A program made the position numbers and the translations under genes. Source: Candidatus Phocaeicola gallistercoris (GTDB lineage Bacteria; Bacteroidota; Bacteroidia; Bacteroidales; Bacteroidaceae). From it: a stretch of 41,216 nt of DNA. Position 1 is the first letter of the stretch. Every line of letters starts with the position of its first letter. The stretch is taken from NCBI GenBank assembly GCA_019116145.1, contig DXCG01000030.1, forward strand, positions 1 to 41,216. Reading direction: 5' to 3'. The notes under the pieces were generated by a model, which worked only from the letters and a program-made list of their open reading frames with translations, searched no databases and was not told the origin of the DNA. Below, piece after piece: positions 28,086-38,919 of this stretch.

Positions 28086-29701
28086 AACGTGACGATATAA
28101 TCAAGAACATACAAGGAGCCGAAATATGTCCGGGAAACGCTCAAGTCATCAAAGTTCCATTAAACAATTTCCGACGTGTTGCCGAAGGATTAAGAAATGA
28201 TCCTCAATCTCCAATGGATTTCTTACGCGATATTGTAGGTATGGATTGGGAGGAGGAAGGATTGGGAGCAATCTATTTTATGGAATCAACTGTGACGGGA
28301 GATACAATCGCTATTCGTACAACAAACACCGATCGCCAACAACCAGTACTTCCTTCGGTAAGTGATTTGTGGAAGACTGCAATCATTAAAGAGCGCGAAG
28401 TATACGATTTCTTTGGAATTGTATTTACCGGACATCCTGATATGCGACGCCTCTTCTTACGGGAAGATTGGATTGGGTGGCCGTTACGCAAAGATTACGA
28501 TATGAAATCAAACCCTCTGCGTTTAGACAATGAAATAAATGCCGACATAACAAAGGAATATCGTCTCATGCCAGACGGTTCTTTGCAGGGTTTCAATCAC
28601 CGTGTGTTCGATGAGGACGATTTTGTAGTAAGTATGGGACCTCAACATCCTTCCACTCATGGTGCGTTGCGTATGCGTATTTCACTCAACGGTGAAGTTG
28701 TAAAAAAAGTAGATCCTATATTAGGTTATATACATCGTGGGATCGAAAAAATGAACGAAAGTATGATTTACCCACAAAGTCTGGGTATGACAGACCGCTT
28801 AGATTATTTAAGTGCGCATCAAAGCCGCCACGCATTATGTACCTGTATTGAACAAGCTGCGGGAATCGAAATTTCAGAACGTGCACAATATATCCGCACG
28901 ATTATGGATGAATTGCAACGTATTGATTCTCACTTACTATTTTATTCTTGTCTGGTTTTGGATATGGGAGCCATGACTCCTTTCTTCTATGGATTCCGTG
29001 AAAGAGAAATGATTCTTGACATATTTGAAGAAACTACAGGTGGGCGCTTAATTCAACATTATAATGTAATAGGTGGAGTGCAAGATGATATCCATCCTAC
29101 TTTCTGTCAAAAAGTAAAAGATTTCATTAAACACTTACGGAAAGTCATCAAAGATTATCACGACATTTTTACCGGAAATGTTATTGCAGACACTCGTTTA
29201 AAAGGAGTAGGAATTCTAACAAAAGAAGAAGCAATCTCATTAGGATGCACTGGTGGTACAGGACGTGCAACAGGATGGGCTAACGATGTCCGTAAACGTC
29301 ATCCATACGCTTTGTACAATAAAATAGATTTCAAACAAATTACCTATAATGAATGCGACTCATTTGCACGTTATATGGTACGTATGGACGAAATCATGGA
29401 ATCATGTCGCATTATCGAGCAATTGATAGACAATATCCCAGAAGGAGAATTTCGTGTAAAAACGAAACCGATAATCAAACTACCAGAAGGGATTTGGACA
29501 TCAGCTGTAGAAACAAGCCGAGGTGAATTTGGTGTTGTTATTGAAAGTCACGGAGACAAAACTCCATATCGTATGCACTTCCGTTCTACAGGTTTACCAT
29601 TGGTACAAGCAATGGATACACTTTGCCGTGGATGGAAATTTGCCGATTTAATTGCTATTGGTGCTTCCGTAGACTTCGTAATCCCAGATATAGACCGATG
29701 A
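28082..29701 (+). CDS. nuoCD: Fused NADH-quinone oxidoreductase subunit C/D
   Basis: N-terminal 30-kDa subunit part ([36 protein letters not shown]) joined to a 49-kDa part ([21 protein letters not shown]...[14 protein letters not shown]). ATGA overlap with nuoB. Confidence 0.96.
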   Translation: MKRDDIIKNIQGAEICPGNAQVIKVPLNNFRRVAEGLRNDPQSPMDFLRDIVGMDWEEEGLGAIYFMESTVTGDTIAIRTTNTDRQQPVLPSVSDLWKTAIIKEREVYDFFGIVFTGHPDMRRLFLREDWIGWPLRKDYDMKSNPLRLDNEINADITKEYRLMPDGSLQGFNHRVFDEDDFVVSMGPQHPSTHGALRMRISLNGEVVKKVDPILGYIHRGIEKMNESMIYPQSLGMTDRLDYLSAHQSRHALCTCIEQAAGIEISERAQYIRTIMDELQRIDSHLLFYSCLVLDMGAMTPFFYGFREREMILDIFEETTGGRLIQHYNVIGGVQDDIHPTFCQKVKDFIKHLRKVIKDYHDIFTGNVIADTRLKGVGILTKEEAISLGCTGGTGRATGWANDVRKRHPYALYNKIDFKQITYNECDSFARYMVRMDEIMESCRIIEQLIDNIPEGEFRVKTKPIIKLPEGIWTSAVETSRGEFGVVIESHGDKTPYRMHFRSTGLPLVQAMDTLCRGWKFADLIAIGASVDFVIPDIDR

Positions 29702-29753
29702 CAAGAAAAATAATATTCAGCGTAAGTCAATTTAAATTTAAGAATTACAAAAT

Positions 29754-30854
29754 ATGAACCAAGCATTTTTAGATTACTATAATCTACAGCCGCTATTGAC
29801 CGCTATACACACATGGTTATGCGGTTTTATGCCAGAAGGATTAGCCATTTTTCTGGAATGTGTCGTTGTAGGTATTATTATTATGGTATTATATGCCGTG
29901 CTTGCAATTATCCTCATCTATATGGAGCGTAAGGTCTGTGCAGCTTTCCAATGTCGTATTGGTCCAAACCGTGTAGGTGGAAAAGGAGGTCTCCTACAAG
30001 TTCCGGCCGACGTAATCAAGATTCTTATCAAAGAAGTTTTCAAACTGAAAAATGCCGACCAGTTCTTATACGGTTTGGCACCATTTTTAGTTATTCTTGC
30101 CTCTATTCTTACTTTTTCTTGCTTACCGTGGCATAATGGCGGTGAAATTTTAAGTATGAATATTGGTATCTTGTTTGTATTGGCAGCTTCTTCCATAGGG
30201 ATTCTAGGTATTCTGCTCGCAGGATGGAGTAGTAACAGTAAATATACACTTATCGGTGCCGTACGAAGTGGTGCAATGCTTATTAGTTATGAAATTTCTA
30301 TTGGCATTACAGTACTTACTATGGTAATGTTAAGTGGGACAATGGACATCCATGGAATTGTAACAAGCCAAGCTAATGGATGGAATATTTTTAAAGGTCA
30401 TATTGTAGCAATCGTTGCATTTATTGTTTACTTGATTGCAGGAAATGCAGAAGCCAATCGTGGTCCGTTCGACCTTGCAGAAGCAGAACAGGAATTAACA
30501 GCCGGATATCATACCGAATATTCTGGTATACATTTCGGATTTTTCTATTTAGCAGAATACTTAAATTTATTCATTACAGCCGGAATAGCAACCACACTTT
30601 TCTTAGGAGGTTGGATGCCATTGCACATTTCAGGGCTTGACGGATTCAATGCTGTAATGGATTATATACCCGGTATTGTATGGTTTTTGGGCAAAACATT
30701 CTTTGTTGTATTTCTGTTAATGTGGATACGATGGACTTATCCTCGATTACGCATTGACCAAGTATTACAATTAGAATGGAAATACATCATGCCTTTGTCA
30801 TTGCTCATTATGTTGATAATGGCTGTATGTAAAGTTTATGGACTAGTTTTTTAA
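29754..30854 (+). CDS. nuoH: NADH-quinone oxidoreductase subunit H
   Basis: YMERKVCAAFQCRIGPNRVGGKGGLLQVPADVIKILIKE; NRGPFDLAEAEQELTAGYHTEYSGIHFGFFYLAEYLNLF; WIRWTYPRLRIDQVLQLEWK. Confidence 0.96.
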   Translation: MNQAFLDYYNLQPLLTAIHTWLCGFMPEGLAIFLECVVVGIIIMVLYAVLAIILIYMERKVCAAFQCRIGPNRVGGKGGLLQVPADVIKILIKEVFKLKNADQFLYGLAPFLVILASILTFSCLPWHNGGEILSMNIGILFVLAASSIGILGILLAGWSSNSKYTLIGAVRSGAMLISYEISIGITVLTMVMLSGTMDIHGIVTSQANGWNIFKGHIVAIVAFIVYLIAGNAEANRGPFDLAEAEQELTAGYHTEYSGIHFGFFYLAEYLNLFITAGIATTLFLGGWMPLHISGLDGFNAVMDYIPGIVWFLGKTFFVVFLLMWIRWTYPRLRIDQVLQLEWKYIMPLSLLIMLIMAVCKVYGLVF

Positions 30855-30866
30855 AACAGAATTAAC

Positions 30867-31334
30867 ATGGAAAGTTTCAGCGACTATATAAAAGGATATG
30901 CCTCAGGTATTAAAAGTTTACTTGTCGGTCTACGTACTTCAATGAAAGTCTTTTTAGAGCCGAAAATCACCGAACAATATCCTGAGAACCGTCACACCAC
31001 ATTGCACATCCCTGAACGCCATCGTGCAAAGCTCACCATGATTCACGATGAAGAAAATCATCATCATTGCATAGCATGTGGATTGTGCCAAATGAACTGT
31101 CCCAATGGTACAATCAAAATTACATCAGAAATGCATGAAGGAGCTGACGGAAAAAAGAAAAAAGTATTGGTCAAATACGAGTATAACTTAGGTTCATGCA
31201 TGTTTTGTCAACTATGTGTAAACGTTTGTCCTCACAATGCTATTGAATTCACCAACGATTTCGAAAATGCAGTATTCGAGAAAAACAAACTTGTATTGAC
31301 CCTAAACCATAAAGGTTCAACCCTTGCTAAATAA
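30867..31334 (+). CDS. nuoI: NADH-quinone oxidoreductase subunit I (2x[4Fe-4S])
   Basis: Two CxxCxxCxxxCP motifs: CIACGLCQMNCP and CMFCQLCVNVCP; located between nuoH and nuoJ. Confidence 0.95.
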   Translation: MESFSDYIKGYASGIKSLLVGLRTSMKVFLEPKITEQYPENRHTTLHIPERHRAKLTMIHDEENHHHCIACGLCQMNCPNGTIKITSEMHEGADGKKKKVLVKYEYNLGSCMFCQLCVNVCPHNAIEFTNDFENAVFEKNKLVLTLNHKGSTLAK

Positions 31335-31342
31335 CATAAACA

Positions 31343-31861
31343 ATGGAAATATTAACATTTCAAAATATCGTATTCAGTGTAGTGGCCATCGCTATTGCGA
31401 TATGCTCAATACTTGCTGTAACAACAGGCAAATTATTGCGTTCTGCAACATACTTGTTGTTTGTCCTTTTCGGAACTGCAGCGATATTCTTCATGTTAGG
31501 ATATACTTTCTTAGGAGCAGTCCAATTGATGGTATATGCCGGAGGTATAATCGTTTTATATGTTTTTTCAATTGCACTAACCCGATCGGACAAAGACATG
31601 AACTATAAAATCAGTAAGGCCCGTCTATTTAGTGTTTTAGCAACAACTATAATTGGAGCCGCATTAGTACTACTGCTTCTCTTCACAAATGGATTCGCTC
31701 TCAATGCTATTCCATTAGGAGATGAGCTTCCCTCTCGCGAAATAGGTCTGGCACTTGTCGGAACCGATAAATATCAATTTGTATTACCCTTCGAAGTAGT
31801 CAGCGTATTGCTACTTGCTTGTATGATAGGCGGTATTCTGATAGCCAGAAAGGAAAAATAA
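31343..31861 (+). CDS. nuoJ: NADH-quinone oxidoreductase subunit J
   Basis: ATYLLFVLFGTAAIFFMLGYTFLGAVQLMVYAGGIIVLYVFSIALT; operon position. Confidence 0.93.
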   Translation: MEILTFQNIVFSVVAIAIAICSILAVTTGKLLRSATYLLFVLFGTAAIFFMLGYTFLGAVQLMVYAGGIIVLYVFSIALTRSDKDMNYKISKARLFSVLATTIIGAALVLLLLFTNGFALNAIPLGDELPSREIGLALVGTDKYQFVLPFEVVSVLLLACMIGGILIARKEK

Positions 31862-31876
31862 CAGGAGATTTTATTT

Positions 31877-32188
31877 ATGGAAATACATGTAATACACTAT
31901 TTAGTAGTCAGTACTATCATGATGTTTTGTGGTATTTACGGATTTTTCACTCGTAAAAACTTGTTGGCATTGCTCATTTCTATTGAACTTATGCTAAACG
32001 CAACAAACATTAACTTCGCCGTATTCAACCGTTATCTTTTCCAGGGGCAATTAGAAGGCCATTTCTTCACCCTGTTTGGCATTGCCATCGCCGCAGCCGA
32101 AACAGCTATAGCGATAGCCATTATTATTAATGTATATCGCAATGTAAAACAGATTTTGACTGATGACATTACCGATCTGAAAGGATAA
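31877..32188 (+). CDS. nuoK: NADH-quinone oxidoreductase subunit K
   Basis: IHYLVVSTIMMFCGIYGFFTRKNLLALLISIELMLNATNINF...FTLFGIAIAAAETAIAIAIIINVYRN. Confidence 0.95.
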   Translation: MEIHVIHYLVVSTIMMFCGIYGFFTRKNLLALLISIELMLNATNINFAVFNRYLFQGQLEGHFFTLFGIAIAAAETAIAIAIIINVYRNVKQILTDDITDLKG

Positions 32189-32209
32189 CTAAAAAAACAA
32201 TTATTGATT

Positions 32210-34102
32210 ATGGAATATACAATTCTAATACTTGCGCTACCCGTCCTGAGTTTTTTAATATTAGGTCTAACGGGTATGTACATGAAACATCGCGTAGCGG
32301 GACTCATCGGAACACTCTCACTGACAGGTGTAACTGTATTGAGTTACCTTACCGCTTTCGAATATTTCACGGTTCCACGTACGGCTGAAGGAGTTTTTCA
32401 AACGCTAATTCCTTGGAACTTCCAATGGTTACCATTCAATACTTCACTGCACATAGATATGGGGATATTACTCGACCCTATTTCTGTCATGATGCTTGTT
32501 GTCATTTCTACAGTTAGTTTAATGGTACACATTTATTCATTCGGCTACATGAAAGGTGAAGTAGGATTCCAACGCTATTATGCGTTTCTTTCTTTATTTT
32601 CATTCTCTATGTTAGGTTTGGTACTTGCAACCAACATCTTCCAAATGTATGTATTTTGGGAGTTAGTTGGTGTATCTTCATATCTGCTTATAGGCTTTTA
32701 TTATACCAAACCCGAAGCTATTGCAGCCAGCAAGAAAGCATTCATCGTAACCCGTTTTGCCGATTTAGGCTTCCTTATCGGAATTTTAATCTATGGCTTC
32801 TACATGGGGACCTTTACATTCACACCCGAACAAGAACAATTAGTAAAATGCGGAATGATGTTACCGCTTGCATTAGGACTGATGTTCATTGGTGGTGCCG
32901 GTAAGAGTGCCATGTTCCCATTACACATTTGGTTACCCGATGCAATGGAAGGTCCTACTCCTGTTAGTGCCCTTATCCACGCAGCCACAATGGTTGTTGC
33001 CGGTGTTTATTTAGTAGCCCGAATGTTCCCGCTTTTTATCGGATATGCCCCCGAAACCTTACACATTGTAGCCTATGTTGGTGCATTTACTGCATTTTAT
33101 GCAGCATCAGTCGCCTGTGCACAAAGCGACATCAAACGTGTACTCGCATTTTCAACAATTTCACAAATTGGTTTCATGATGGTTGCATTGGGTGTATGTA
33201 CCACAGCAAACCCACATGAAGGAGGATTAGGGTATATGGCAGGAATGTTCCACCTATTCACACATGCCATGTTCAAAGCATTGTTATTCCTTGGTGCCGG
33301 ATGTATCATTCACGCTGTTCACAGCAATGAAATGTCAACAATGGGGGGATTACGCAAATACATGCCCATAACACATATCACATTCCTGATTGCATGTTTA
33401 GCTATTGCCGGTATTCCTCCATTCTCAGGGTTCTTTTCGAAAGATGAAATTCTGACAGCCTGTTTCCAGTTCAGCCCAATAATGGGATGGATCATGACAA
33501 TTATAGCAGGTATGACCGCATTCTATATGTTCCGTTTATACTATGGCATTTTCTGGGGAACAGAAAATAAAGAACTTCATGCACACCATACACCGCATGA
33601 AAGCCCATTGTCTATGACTTTCCCGTTAATGGTTTTAGCTGTTATCACAATTGTATGCGGATGGATACTTCCATTCGGCCATTTTGTTTCAGCCAACGGA
33701 CATGCATACGATATCCATTTGAATGTACAAGTAGCAATAACAAGCATTGTTGTAGCTCTTATAGCTATTGCATTAGCTACTTGGATGTACGCACGCGACA
33801 AACAGCCTGTTGCCGAAATGTTGGCAAAACGTTTCGCCACATTACATCGCGCTGCATATAAACGTTTCTATATGGATGAAATATGGTTATTCGTAACAAA
33901 GAAAATCATATTCCGCTGTATCTCTACTCCGCTTGCATGGTTCGACCGTCATGTAATTGACCAATTCATGAATTTCATGGCATGGAGTACCAATGCAGCC
34001 GGTGAAAGCGCACAACCACTACAAAATGGTAAGATTCAAAGTTACACCATGTGGTTCTTGGGTGGAATTATAGTATTAACCGTCATGTTATTAGTATTAT
34101 GA
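32210..34102 (+). CDS. nuoL: NADH-quinone oxidoreductase subunit L
   Basis: FWELVGVSSYLLIGFYYTKPEAIAASKKAFIVTRFADLGFLIGI; GKSAMFPLHIWLPDAMEGPTPVSALIHAATMVVAGVYLVAR; ATG at 32210 preferred over TTG 32204. Confidence 0.96.
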   Translation: MEYTILILALPVLSFLILGLTGMYMKHRVAGLIGTLSLTGVTVLSYLTAFEYFTVPRTAEGVFQTLIPWNFQWLPFNTSLHIDMGILLDPISVMMLVVISTVSLMVHIYSFGYMKGEVGFQRYYAFLSLFSFSMLGLVLATNIFQMYVFWELVGVSSYLLIGFYYTKPEAIAASKKAFIVTRFADLGFLIGILIYGFYMGTFTFTPEQEQLVKCGMMLPLALGLMFIGGAGKSAMFPLHIWLPDAMEGPTPVSALIHAATMVVAGVYLVARMFPLFIGYAPETLHIVAYVGAFTAFYAASVACAQSDIKRVLAFSTISQIGFMMVALGVCTTANPHEGGLGYMAGMFHLFTHAMFKALLFLGAGCIIHAVHSNEMSTMGGLRKYMPITHITFLIACLAIAGIPPFSGFFSKDEILTACFQFSPIMGWIMTIIAGMTAFYMFRLYYGIFWGTENKELHAHHTPHESPLSMTFPLMVLAVITIVCGWILPFGHFVSANGHAYDIHLNVQVAITSIVVALIAIALATWMYARDKQPVAEMLAKRFATLHRAAYKRFYMDEIWLFVTKKIIFRCISTPLAWFDRHVIDQFMNFMAWSTNAAGESAQPLQNGKIQSYTMWFLGGIIVLTVMLLVL

Positions 34103-35580
34103 ATATATTAAGTCTTTTTGTTTTAGTACCTCTACTGATGCTATTAGGATTGTGGATAGCCCGCAATTTGAATCAAGTAAGAGGAGTAATGGTTGCCGGT
34201 TCCAGTATTTTATTAGTACTGGCTGCATACCTTACCGTTTCTTATATAGGTCTCCGAAACGGAGGTGCAACCGAAGAAATGCTTTTCACAGACAGCATTA
34301 CTTGGTATGCCCCATTACATATAGCCTATTCTGTAGGAGTAGACGGCATCTCTGTTGTCATGTTATTACTGAGTGCCATTATTGTATTTACCGGAACATT
34401 TGCCTCATGGAAATTAAAGCCTCTTACCAAAGAATATTTCATGTGGTTCACTTTGTTGAGTACCGGCGTATTCGGATTCTTTATCTCTACCGACCTGTTT
34501 ACTATGTTCATGTTTTACGAAGTCGCCTTAATCCCTATGTATCTACTTATCGGCGTATGGGGAAGTGGTCGCAAGGAATATTCTGCTATGAAACTGACGT
34601 TGATGTTAATGGGTGGTTCGGCATTTCTGCTGATTGGCATTTTAGGTATTTACTATGGTGCCGGAGCAGAAACAATGAATATCCTTGAAATTGTAAAACA
34701 TCAAATACCCACCGAAATACAACGTATTTTCTTCCCATTGGTATTCCTTGGATTCGGAGTCTTAGGAGCTCTCTTCCCATTCCATACCTGGAGTCCCGAT
34801 GGTCATGCATCAGCACCTACTGCAGTATCTATGTTACATGCGGGCGTATTGATGAAACTAGGAGGTTACGGATGTTTCCGTGTTGCCATGTATTTGATGC
34901 CTACAGGTACCGCCATTTGGGGTGATTTCTTCTTAATATTGACTACAATCTCTGTTGTTTACGGAGCTTTCAGTGCAGTTGTTCAAACCGACTTGAAATA
35001 CATCAATGCTTATTCGTCTGTAAGCCACTGTGGGCTTGTATTGTTTGCCTTACTGATGGCAACTCGTGTCAGTGCTACAGGTGCTATCCTGCAAATGTTA
35101 AGCCACGGTTTGATGACAGCCCTATTCTTCGCCCTCATCGGTATGATATACGGACGAACCCATACGCGTGACATTCGCCAGTTGAGCGGTTTGATGAAAA
35201 TCATGCCTTTCTTGGCTGTAGGTTATGTAATAGCAGGTCTTGCCAACCTTGGTTTGCCGGGTTTAAGCGGTTTCATTGCAGAAATGACAGTCTTTGTAGG
35301 TTCATTCGAACATACTGATATTTTCCATCGTACATGCACCATTATTGCCACTACAAGTATTGTCATAACGGCTGTATATATTTTGCGTGTTGTCGGGAAA
35401 ATCTTATATGGTACATGTAAGAACCCGGAACATTTGAAACTGACCGATGCTACGTGGGACGAACGTCTTGCTGTGATTTGCCTTATCGTGGCAGTAGCTG
35501 GTTTAGGACTCGCTCCTTATTGGGTTAGCAATGTCATCAGCAATAGTGTCGAACCTATCATTTCACAATTAATACATTAA
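34099..35580 (+). CDS. nuoM: NADH-quinone oxidoreductase subunit M
   Basis: [87 protein letters not shown] at 34099 gives an ATGA overlap with nuoL. Confidence 0.96.
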   Translation: MNILSLFVLVPLLMLLGLWIARNLNQVRGVMVAGSSILLVLAAYLTVSYIGLRNGGATEEMLFTDSITWYAPLHIAYSVGVDGISVVMLLLSAIIVFTGTFASWKLKPLTKEYFMWFTLLSTGVFGFFISTDLFTMFMFYEVALIPMYLLIGVWGSGRKEYSAMKLTLMLMGGSAFLLIGILGIYYGAGAETMNILEIVKHQIPTEIQRIFFPLVFLGFGVLGALFPFHTWSPDGHASAPTAVSMLHAGVLMKLGGYGCFRVAMYLMPTGTAIWGDFFLILTTISVVYGAFSAVVQTDLKYINAYSSVSHCGLVLFALLMATRVSATGAILQMLSHGLMTALFFALIGMIYGRTHTRDIRQLSGLMKIMPFLAVGYVIAGLANLGLPGLSGFIAEMTVFVGSFEHTDIFHRTCTIIATTSIVITAVYILRVVGKILYGTCKNPEHLKLTDATWDERLAVICLIVAVAGLGLAPYWVSNVISNSVEPIISQLIH

Positions 35581-35590
35581 TCAAGACATT

Positions 35591-37012
35591 ATGGATATAA
35601 GTACAATATTCTCTACAATGCAAGCAGAAATCAGTCTGGCAATCATCTTGATAGTCATATTGCTTGCCGACTTGATACTGAAACAACCTAACCACAAGGC
35701 ATTACAAGGTTTGGCATGCGGACTTTTAGTGGTACAAATCGCATTGAACATCATCCCGGTTTCGGGTGAAGCTTTCGGAGGTATGTATCAAACCTCCCCC
35801 ATGGCTTCTATCATGAAGACCGTGCTTGCCTTAGGAACATTACTGGTATTTATGCAAGCCGACTCATGGATCAACCGTGAGGATACCCGCCATAAAGCCG
35901 GTGAATTTTATGTACTGACCCTTTCTACCTTATTGGGTATGTACTACATGATCAGTGCAGGCAGTTTCCTCTTATTCTACGTAGGATTGGAACTTGCCAG
36001 TATTCCTATAGCTTGTCTTGTTGCCTTCGATAAATATCGCCGACAAAGTGCAGAAGCAGGGACCAAATTCATTCTGAATGCAATGTTCTCGTCGGCTTTG
36101 ATGCTGTATGGTTTATCCCTCATTTACGGGACATGTGGGACCATGTATTTCAACGATCTGCCTGAATTACTGACAGGTACTCCGTTGCAAATCATGGCTA
36201 TGGTATTGTTCTTTGCCGGATTGGGATTCAAACTGAGCTTGGTTCCGTTCCACATGTGGACTCCCGATACGTACCAAGGAGCACCAACCAGCGTAACAGC
36301 GTACTTGTCTGTCATATCAAAAGGTGCTGCCGCATTTGCCTTAATGAGCATTTTAGTGAAAGTGTTTGCCTCTATGACAGACAATTGGAGTATGTTGCTA
36401 TCGGTTGTGATTGTTGTAACAATTACCATTGCCAACATATTTGCCATCCTGCAACACGACTTGAAACGCTTCATGGCATACAGTAGTATCTCACAAGCCG
36501 GCTACATCATGTTGGCTGTATTGGGTGCCGATGCACAGGGCATGACCTCATTAGTATATTATGTTATTGTGTACATTGTTGCCAACTTAGCAGTGTTCGG
36601 CGTTATTACAACCATAGAACAACACAATGGCGGACGTGTAGACCGCGAAGCATACAACGGACTTTATAAAACCAATCCGCGTTTGAGCTTCATCATGACA
36701 CTGGCACTCTTTTCTTTGGGAGGTATTCCTCCGTTTGCCGGTTTCTTCTCGAAGTTCTTCGTTTTTGCTGCTGCATTCCATGCAGGGCATCTGCTTGTCG
36801 TATTCTTGGCATTGGTCAATACCATTATTTCACTGTACTACTATTTGCTTATTGTAAAAGCTATGTACATTACACCAAACGACAATCCGTTGCCAACATT
36901 CCGCAGCTCAAACATGACTCGTGCCAGTCTGGTTATCTGCCTTGCAGGAGTTATCCTTTTAGGTGTTATCAGCAACGTTTACCAACTGCTGTTCGATAAT
37001 GCGTTGTTCTAA
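35591..37012 (+). CDS. nuoN: NADH-quinone oxidoreductase subunit N
   Basis: [50 protein letters not shown]-type sequence; [37 protein letters not shown]. Confidence 0.95.
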   Translation: MDISTIFSTMQAEISLAIILIVILLADLILKQPNHKALQGLACGLLVVQIALNIIPVSGEAFGGMYQTSPMASIMKTVLALGTLLVFMQADSWINREDTRHKAGEFYVLTLSTLLGMYYMISAGSFLLFYVGLELASIPIACLVAFDKYRRQSAEAGTKFILNAMFSSALMLYGLSLIYGTCGTMYFNDLPELLTGTPLQIMAMVLFFAGLGFKLSLVPFHMWTPDTYQGAPTSVTAYLSVISKGAAAFALMSILVKVFASMTDNWSMLLSVVIVVTITIANIFAILQHDLKRFMAYSSISQAGYIMLAVLGADAQGMTSLVYYVIVYIVANLAVFGVITTIEQHNGGRVDREAYNGLYKTNPRLSFIMTLALFSLGGIPPFAGFFSKFFVFAAAFHAGHLLVVFLALVNTIISLYYYLLIVKAMYITPNDNPLPTFRSSNMTRASLVICLAGVILLGVISNVYQLLFDNALF

Positions 37013-37037
37013 ACAACAATATCAATTATACCAACAA

Positions 37038-37071
37038 AAAAAGACGGTTGCCTGCAGGCAACCGTCTTTTT
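37038..37071. terminator. Strong bidirectional intrinsic terminator after nuoN
   Basis: 34-nt perfect palindrome AAAAAGACGGTTGCCTGCAGGCAACCGTCTTTTT between convergent nuoN and the TonB_C-like gene. Confidence 0.92.
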
Positions 37072-37092
37072 ATTACATGCATATAGATGAAA

Positions 37093-37932
37093 TCAATGCA
37101 AAACAAAAGAAACAGGAAATGCAAATTTCGTATCCACCATCTTCCCATCTTTTACACCGGGTTTCCACCTTGGCATTTCCTCTGTTATACGAAGTGCATT
37201 CTTATCTAATGCCGGGCTTACAGAACGTACCACTTCAATCTTGTCAAGACTGCCGTCTTTACGCACTACCATTTGCACGATTACTTTAGGCGGCTGCCCT
37301 TCTGCACAAACTTGCAAAGGAGGATATGTCACGACCTCCCGTATGTAATCGACCATAACACGTACACCACCCGGAAATTCTGGAGCATCATCTACTTCGC
37401 TTGTTTCATACACAGAGTTGGTAGAAGCCCTCATCGATTGCGGTATGGCATCACCCCACAAGTAATTTTTATCCCAGAACTTATCACCAAAATGGATTGT
37501 ATAATACACATCAACAGCTTCTCCGTCCCGCTTCCCGGGTTTCCACTTAGGCATTTGTTTGAAAAGACGAAGTATTTTTGCATTTCTGTACACTTCATCC
37601 TCCGACGATTTACCATAATAACGCACCCTCACAAAATCAATACTCCCGTCTTTCTCGACTACAAAACTGACAGTATAGACCTTCTTTTCCGCATTCTGTA
37701 CTTCCTCTTCACTATACGTAGACTTCTCTAACCGTGCATAAATGAAATTGTACAGCGAATCCATCCCACCCGGGAACTCCGGCTTTTCATCGACCTCACT
37801 ACTATCGAAAACCGAATCACTCATTAAACCGACTAAAGTTAAATCGACCTTTCTGTTTTGCGCCTGCACAGACTGCCGGCAAAACAAAGCTATCACCAAA
37901 GACAGGCATAAAAAAACTACTACTTTTTTCAT
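37093..37932 (-). CDS. Secreted protein with two TonB C-terminal-like repeats (paralogue A)
   Basis: Signal peptide MKKVVVFLCLSLVIALFCRQSVQAQ. Two repeats with PEFPGG... start and MPKWKPG / MPRWKPG end motifs, typical of TonB_C domains (VVRKDGSLDKIEVVRSVSPALDKNALRITEEMPRWKPG). Confidence 0.8.
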   Translation of the reverse strand: MKKVVVFLCLSLVIALFCRQSVQAQNRKVDLTLVGLMSDSVFDSSEVDEKPEFPGGMDSLYNFIYARLEKSTYSEEEVQNAEKKVYTVSFVVEKDGSIDFVRVRYYGKSSEDEVYRNAKILRLFKQMPKWKPGKRDGEAVDVYYTIHFGDKFWDKNYLWGDAIPQSMRASTNSVYETSEVDDAPEFPGGVRVMVDYIREVVTYPPLQVCAEGQPPKVIVQMVVRKDGSLDKIEVVRSVSPALDKNALRITEEMPRWKPGVKDGKMVDTKFAFPVSFVLH

Positions 37933-37958
37933 AAGCTATAATTAGTATCACTGAAATA

Positions 37959-38717
37959 TTAAGGCAATTTTAAAGAAATAGAGACCAGACATTCTGTATC
38001 CACAACTTTTCCATCTTTCATGCCGGGTTTCCACCTTGGCATATCTTTCACAAAACGAAGTATTTTATTATCCCATACAGAACCAACTGAACGCACAATT
38101 TCTATATTATCAAGACTACCGTCTTTACGCACAACCATTCTCACAATTGCCCTTCCTAATAATTCATTTCCTACATTTACCAGAGGATGCTCCATTATTT
38201 CTTGAATATAAACAAGCAATGTAAACAACCCTCCCGGAAATTCCGGAGCTACATCCACTTCACTTGTCTTATAAATATAATCAGTAGAAGCCCACAACGA
38301 CTGCGGTATAGCATCGCCCCACTGATAATCTTTATTCCTAAATCTAAAACCTAAAGGAAGACTATAATCCATATCTATCGCAACCCCTTCAATCGCACCC
38401 GGTTTCCATTTCGGCATTTGTCTGACAATACGATTTAGATCTTCATCCACATTCTTAGCAGGAACTACACTCCCATCTTTCTTAACTTCAAAAAGAAGGA
38501 AAAGAACCCTATCATGCGTAGCTTCCAACTCTGCTTTACTAAACGTATATTTATCTAACCGCTTATAAATGAAATTGTACAGCGAATCCATCCCGCCCGG
38601 GAACTCCGGCTTTATAACAGAAACCGGATTGCTGTTCCCACTTTGCGCCTGCACAGATTGCCGGAAAAACAAATCTATCACTAAAGACAGGCATAAAAAA
38701 ACTACTACTTTTTTCAT
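37959..38717 (-). CDS. Secreted protein with two TonB C-terminal-like repeats (paralogue B)
   Basis: Same architecture as the neighbour: near-identical signal peptide, PEFPGGMDSLYNFIY, MPKWKPG, PEFPGG, VVRKDGSLDNIEIVRSV, MPRWKPG. Confidence 0.8.
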   Translation of the reverse strand: MKKVVVFLCLSLVIDLFFRQSVQAQSGNSNPVSVIKPEFPGGMDSLYNFIYKRLDKYTFSKAELEATHDRVLFLLFEVKKDGSVVPAKNVDEDLNRIVRQMPKWKPGAIEGVAIDMDYSLPLGFRFRNKDYQWGDAIPQSLWASTDYIYKTSEVDVAPEFPGGLFTLLVYIQEIMEHPLVNVGNELLGRAIVRMVVRKDGSLDNIEIVRSVGSVWDNKILRFVKDMPRWKPGMKDGKVVDTECLVSISLKLP

Positions 38718-38919
38718 AAGCTATAATTTAGTATCACAGATTTATTCGGGTTGTAATTTAATAAATTGCTTATAAAAAAACAAATAATGTGTATTTTTTT
38801 ACTACATGATAATAAAAATCGCCTTGATGTTTCCGGAAGTTCCTGTGCATCTTTTCACAAAACATCTGCACAGGTCAGTTCATCTGTCGTGAAAAATTCC
38901 TCATACAAAGGCAGAAAAC

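Larger units (their letters stand above)
37093..38730. repeat. Tandem gene duplication of double-TonB_C genes
   Basis: The two ORFs and about 20 bp 5' of each (ATAAGCTATAATT(T)AGTATCAC on +) align nearly identically over the signal-peptide region and again at AATGAAATTGTACAGCGAATCCATCCC[AG]CCCGGGAACTCCGGCTTT. Confidence 0.8.

Noticed and set aside
34152-34688. 178-aa alternative-frame ORF inside nuoM
   Set aside because: Overlaps a highly conserved complex I subunit and has no coherent protein signature.
37273-37731. 152-aa ORF antisense to TonB_C paralogue A
   Set aside because: Cys/His/Phe-rich shadow translation. The minus-strand ORF has a signal peptide and conserved repeats.
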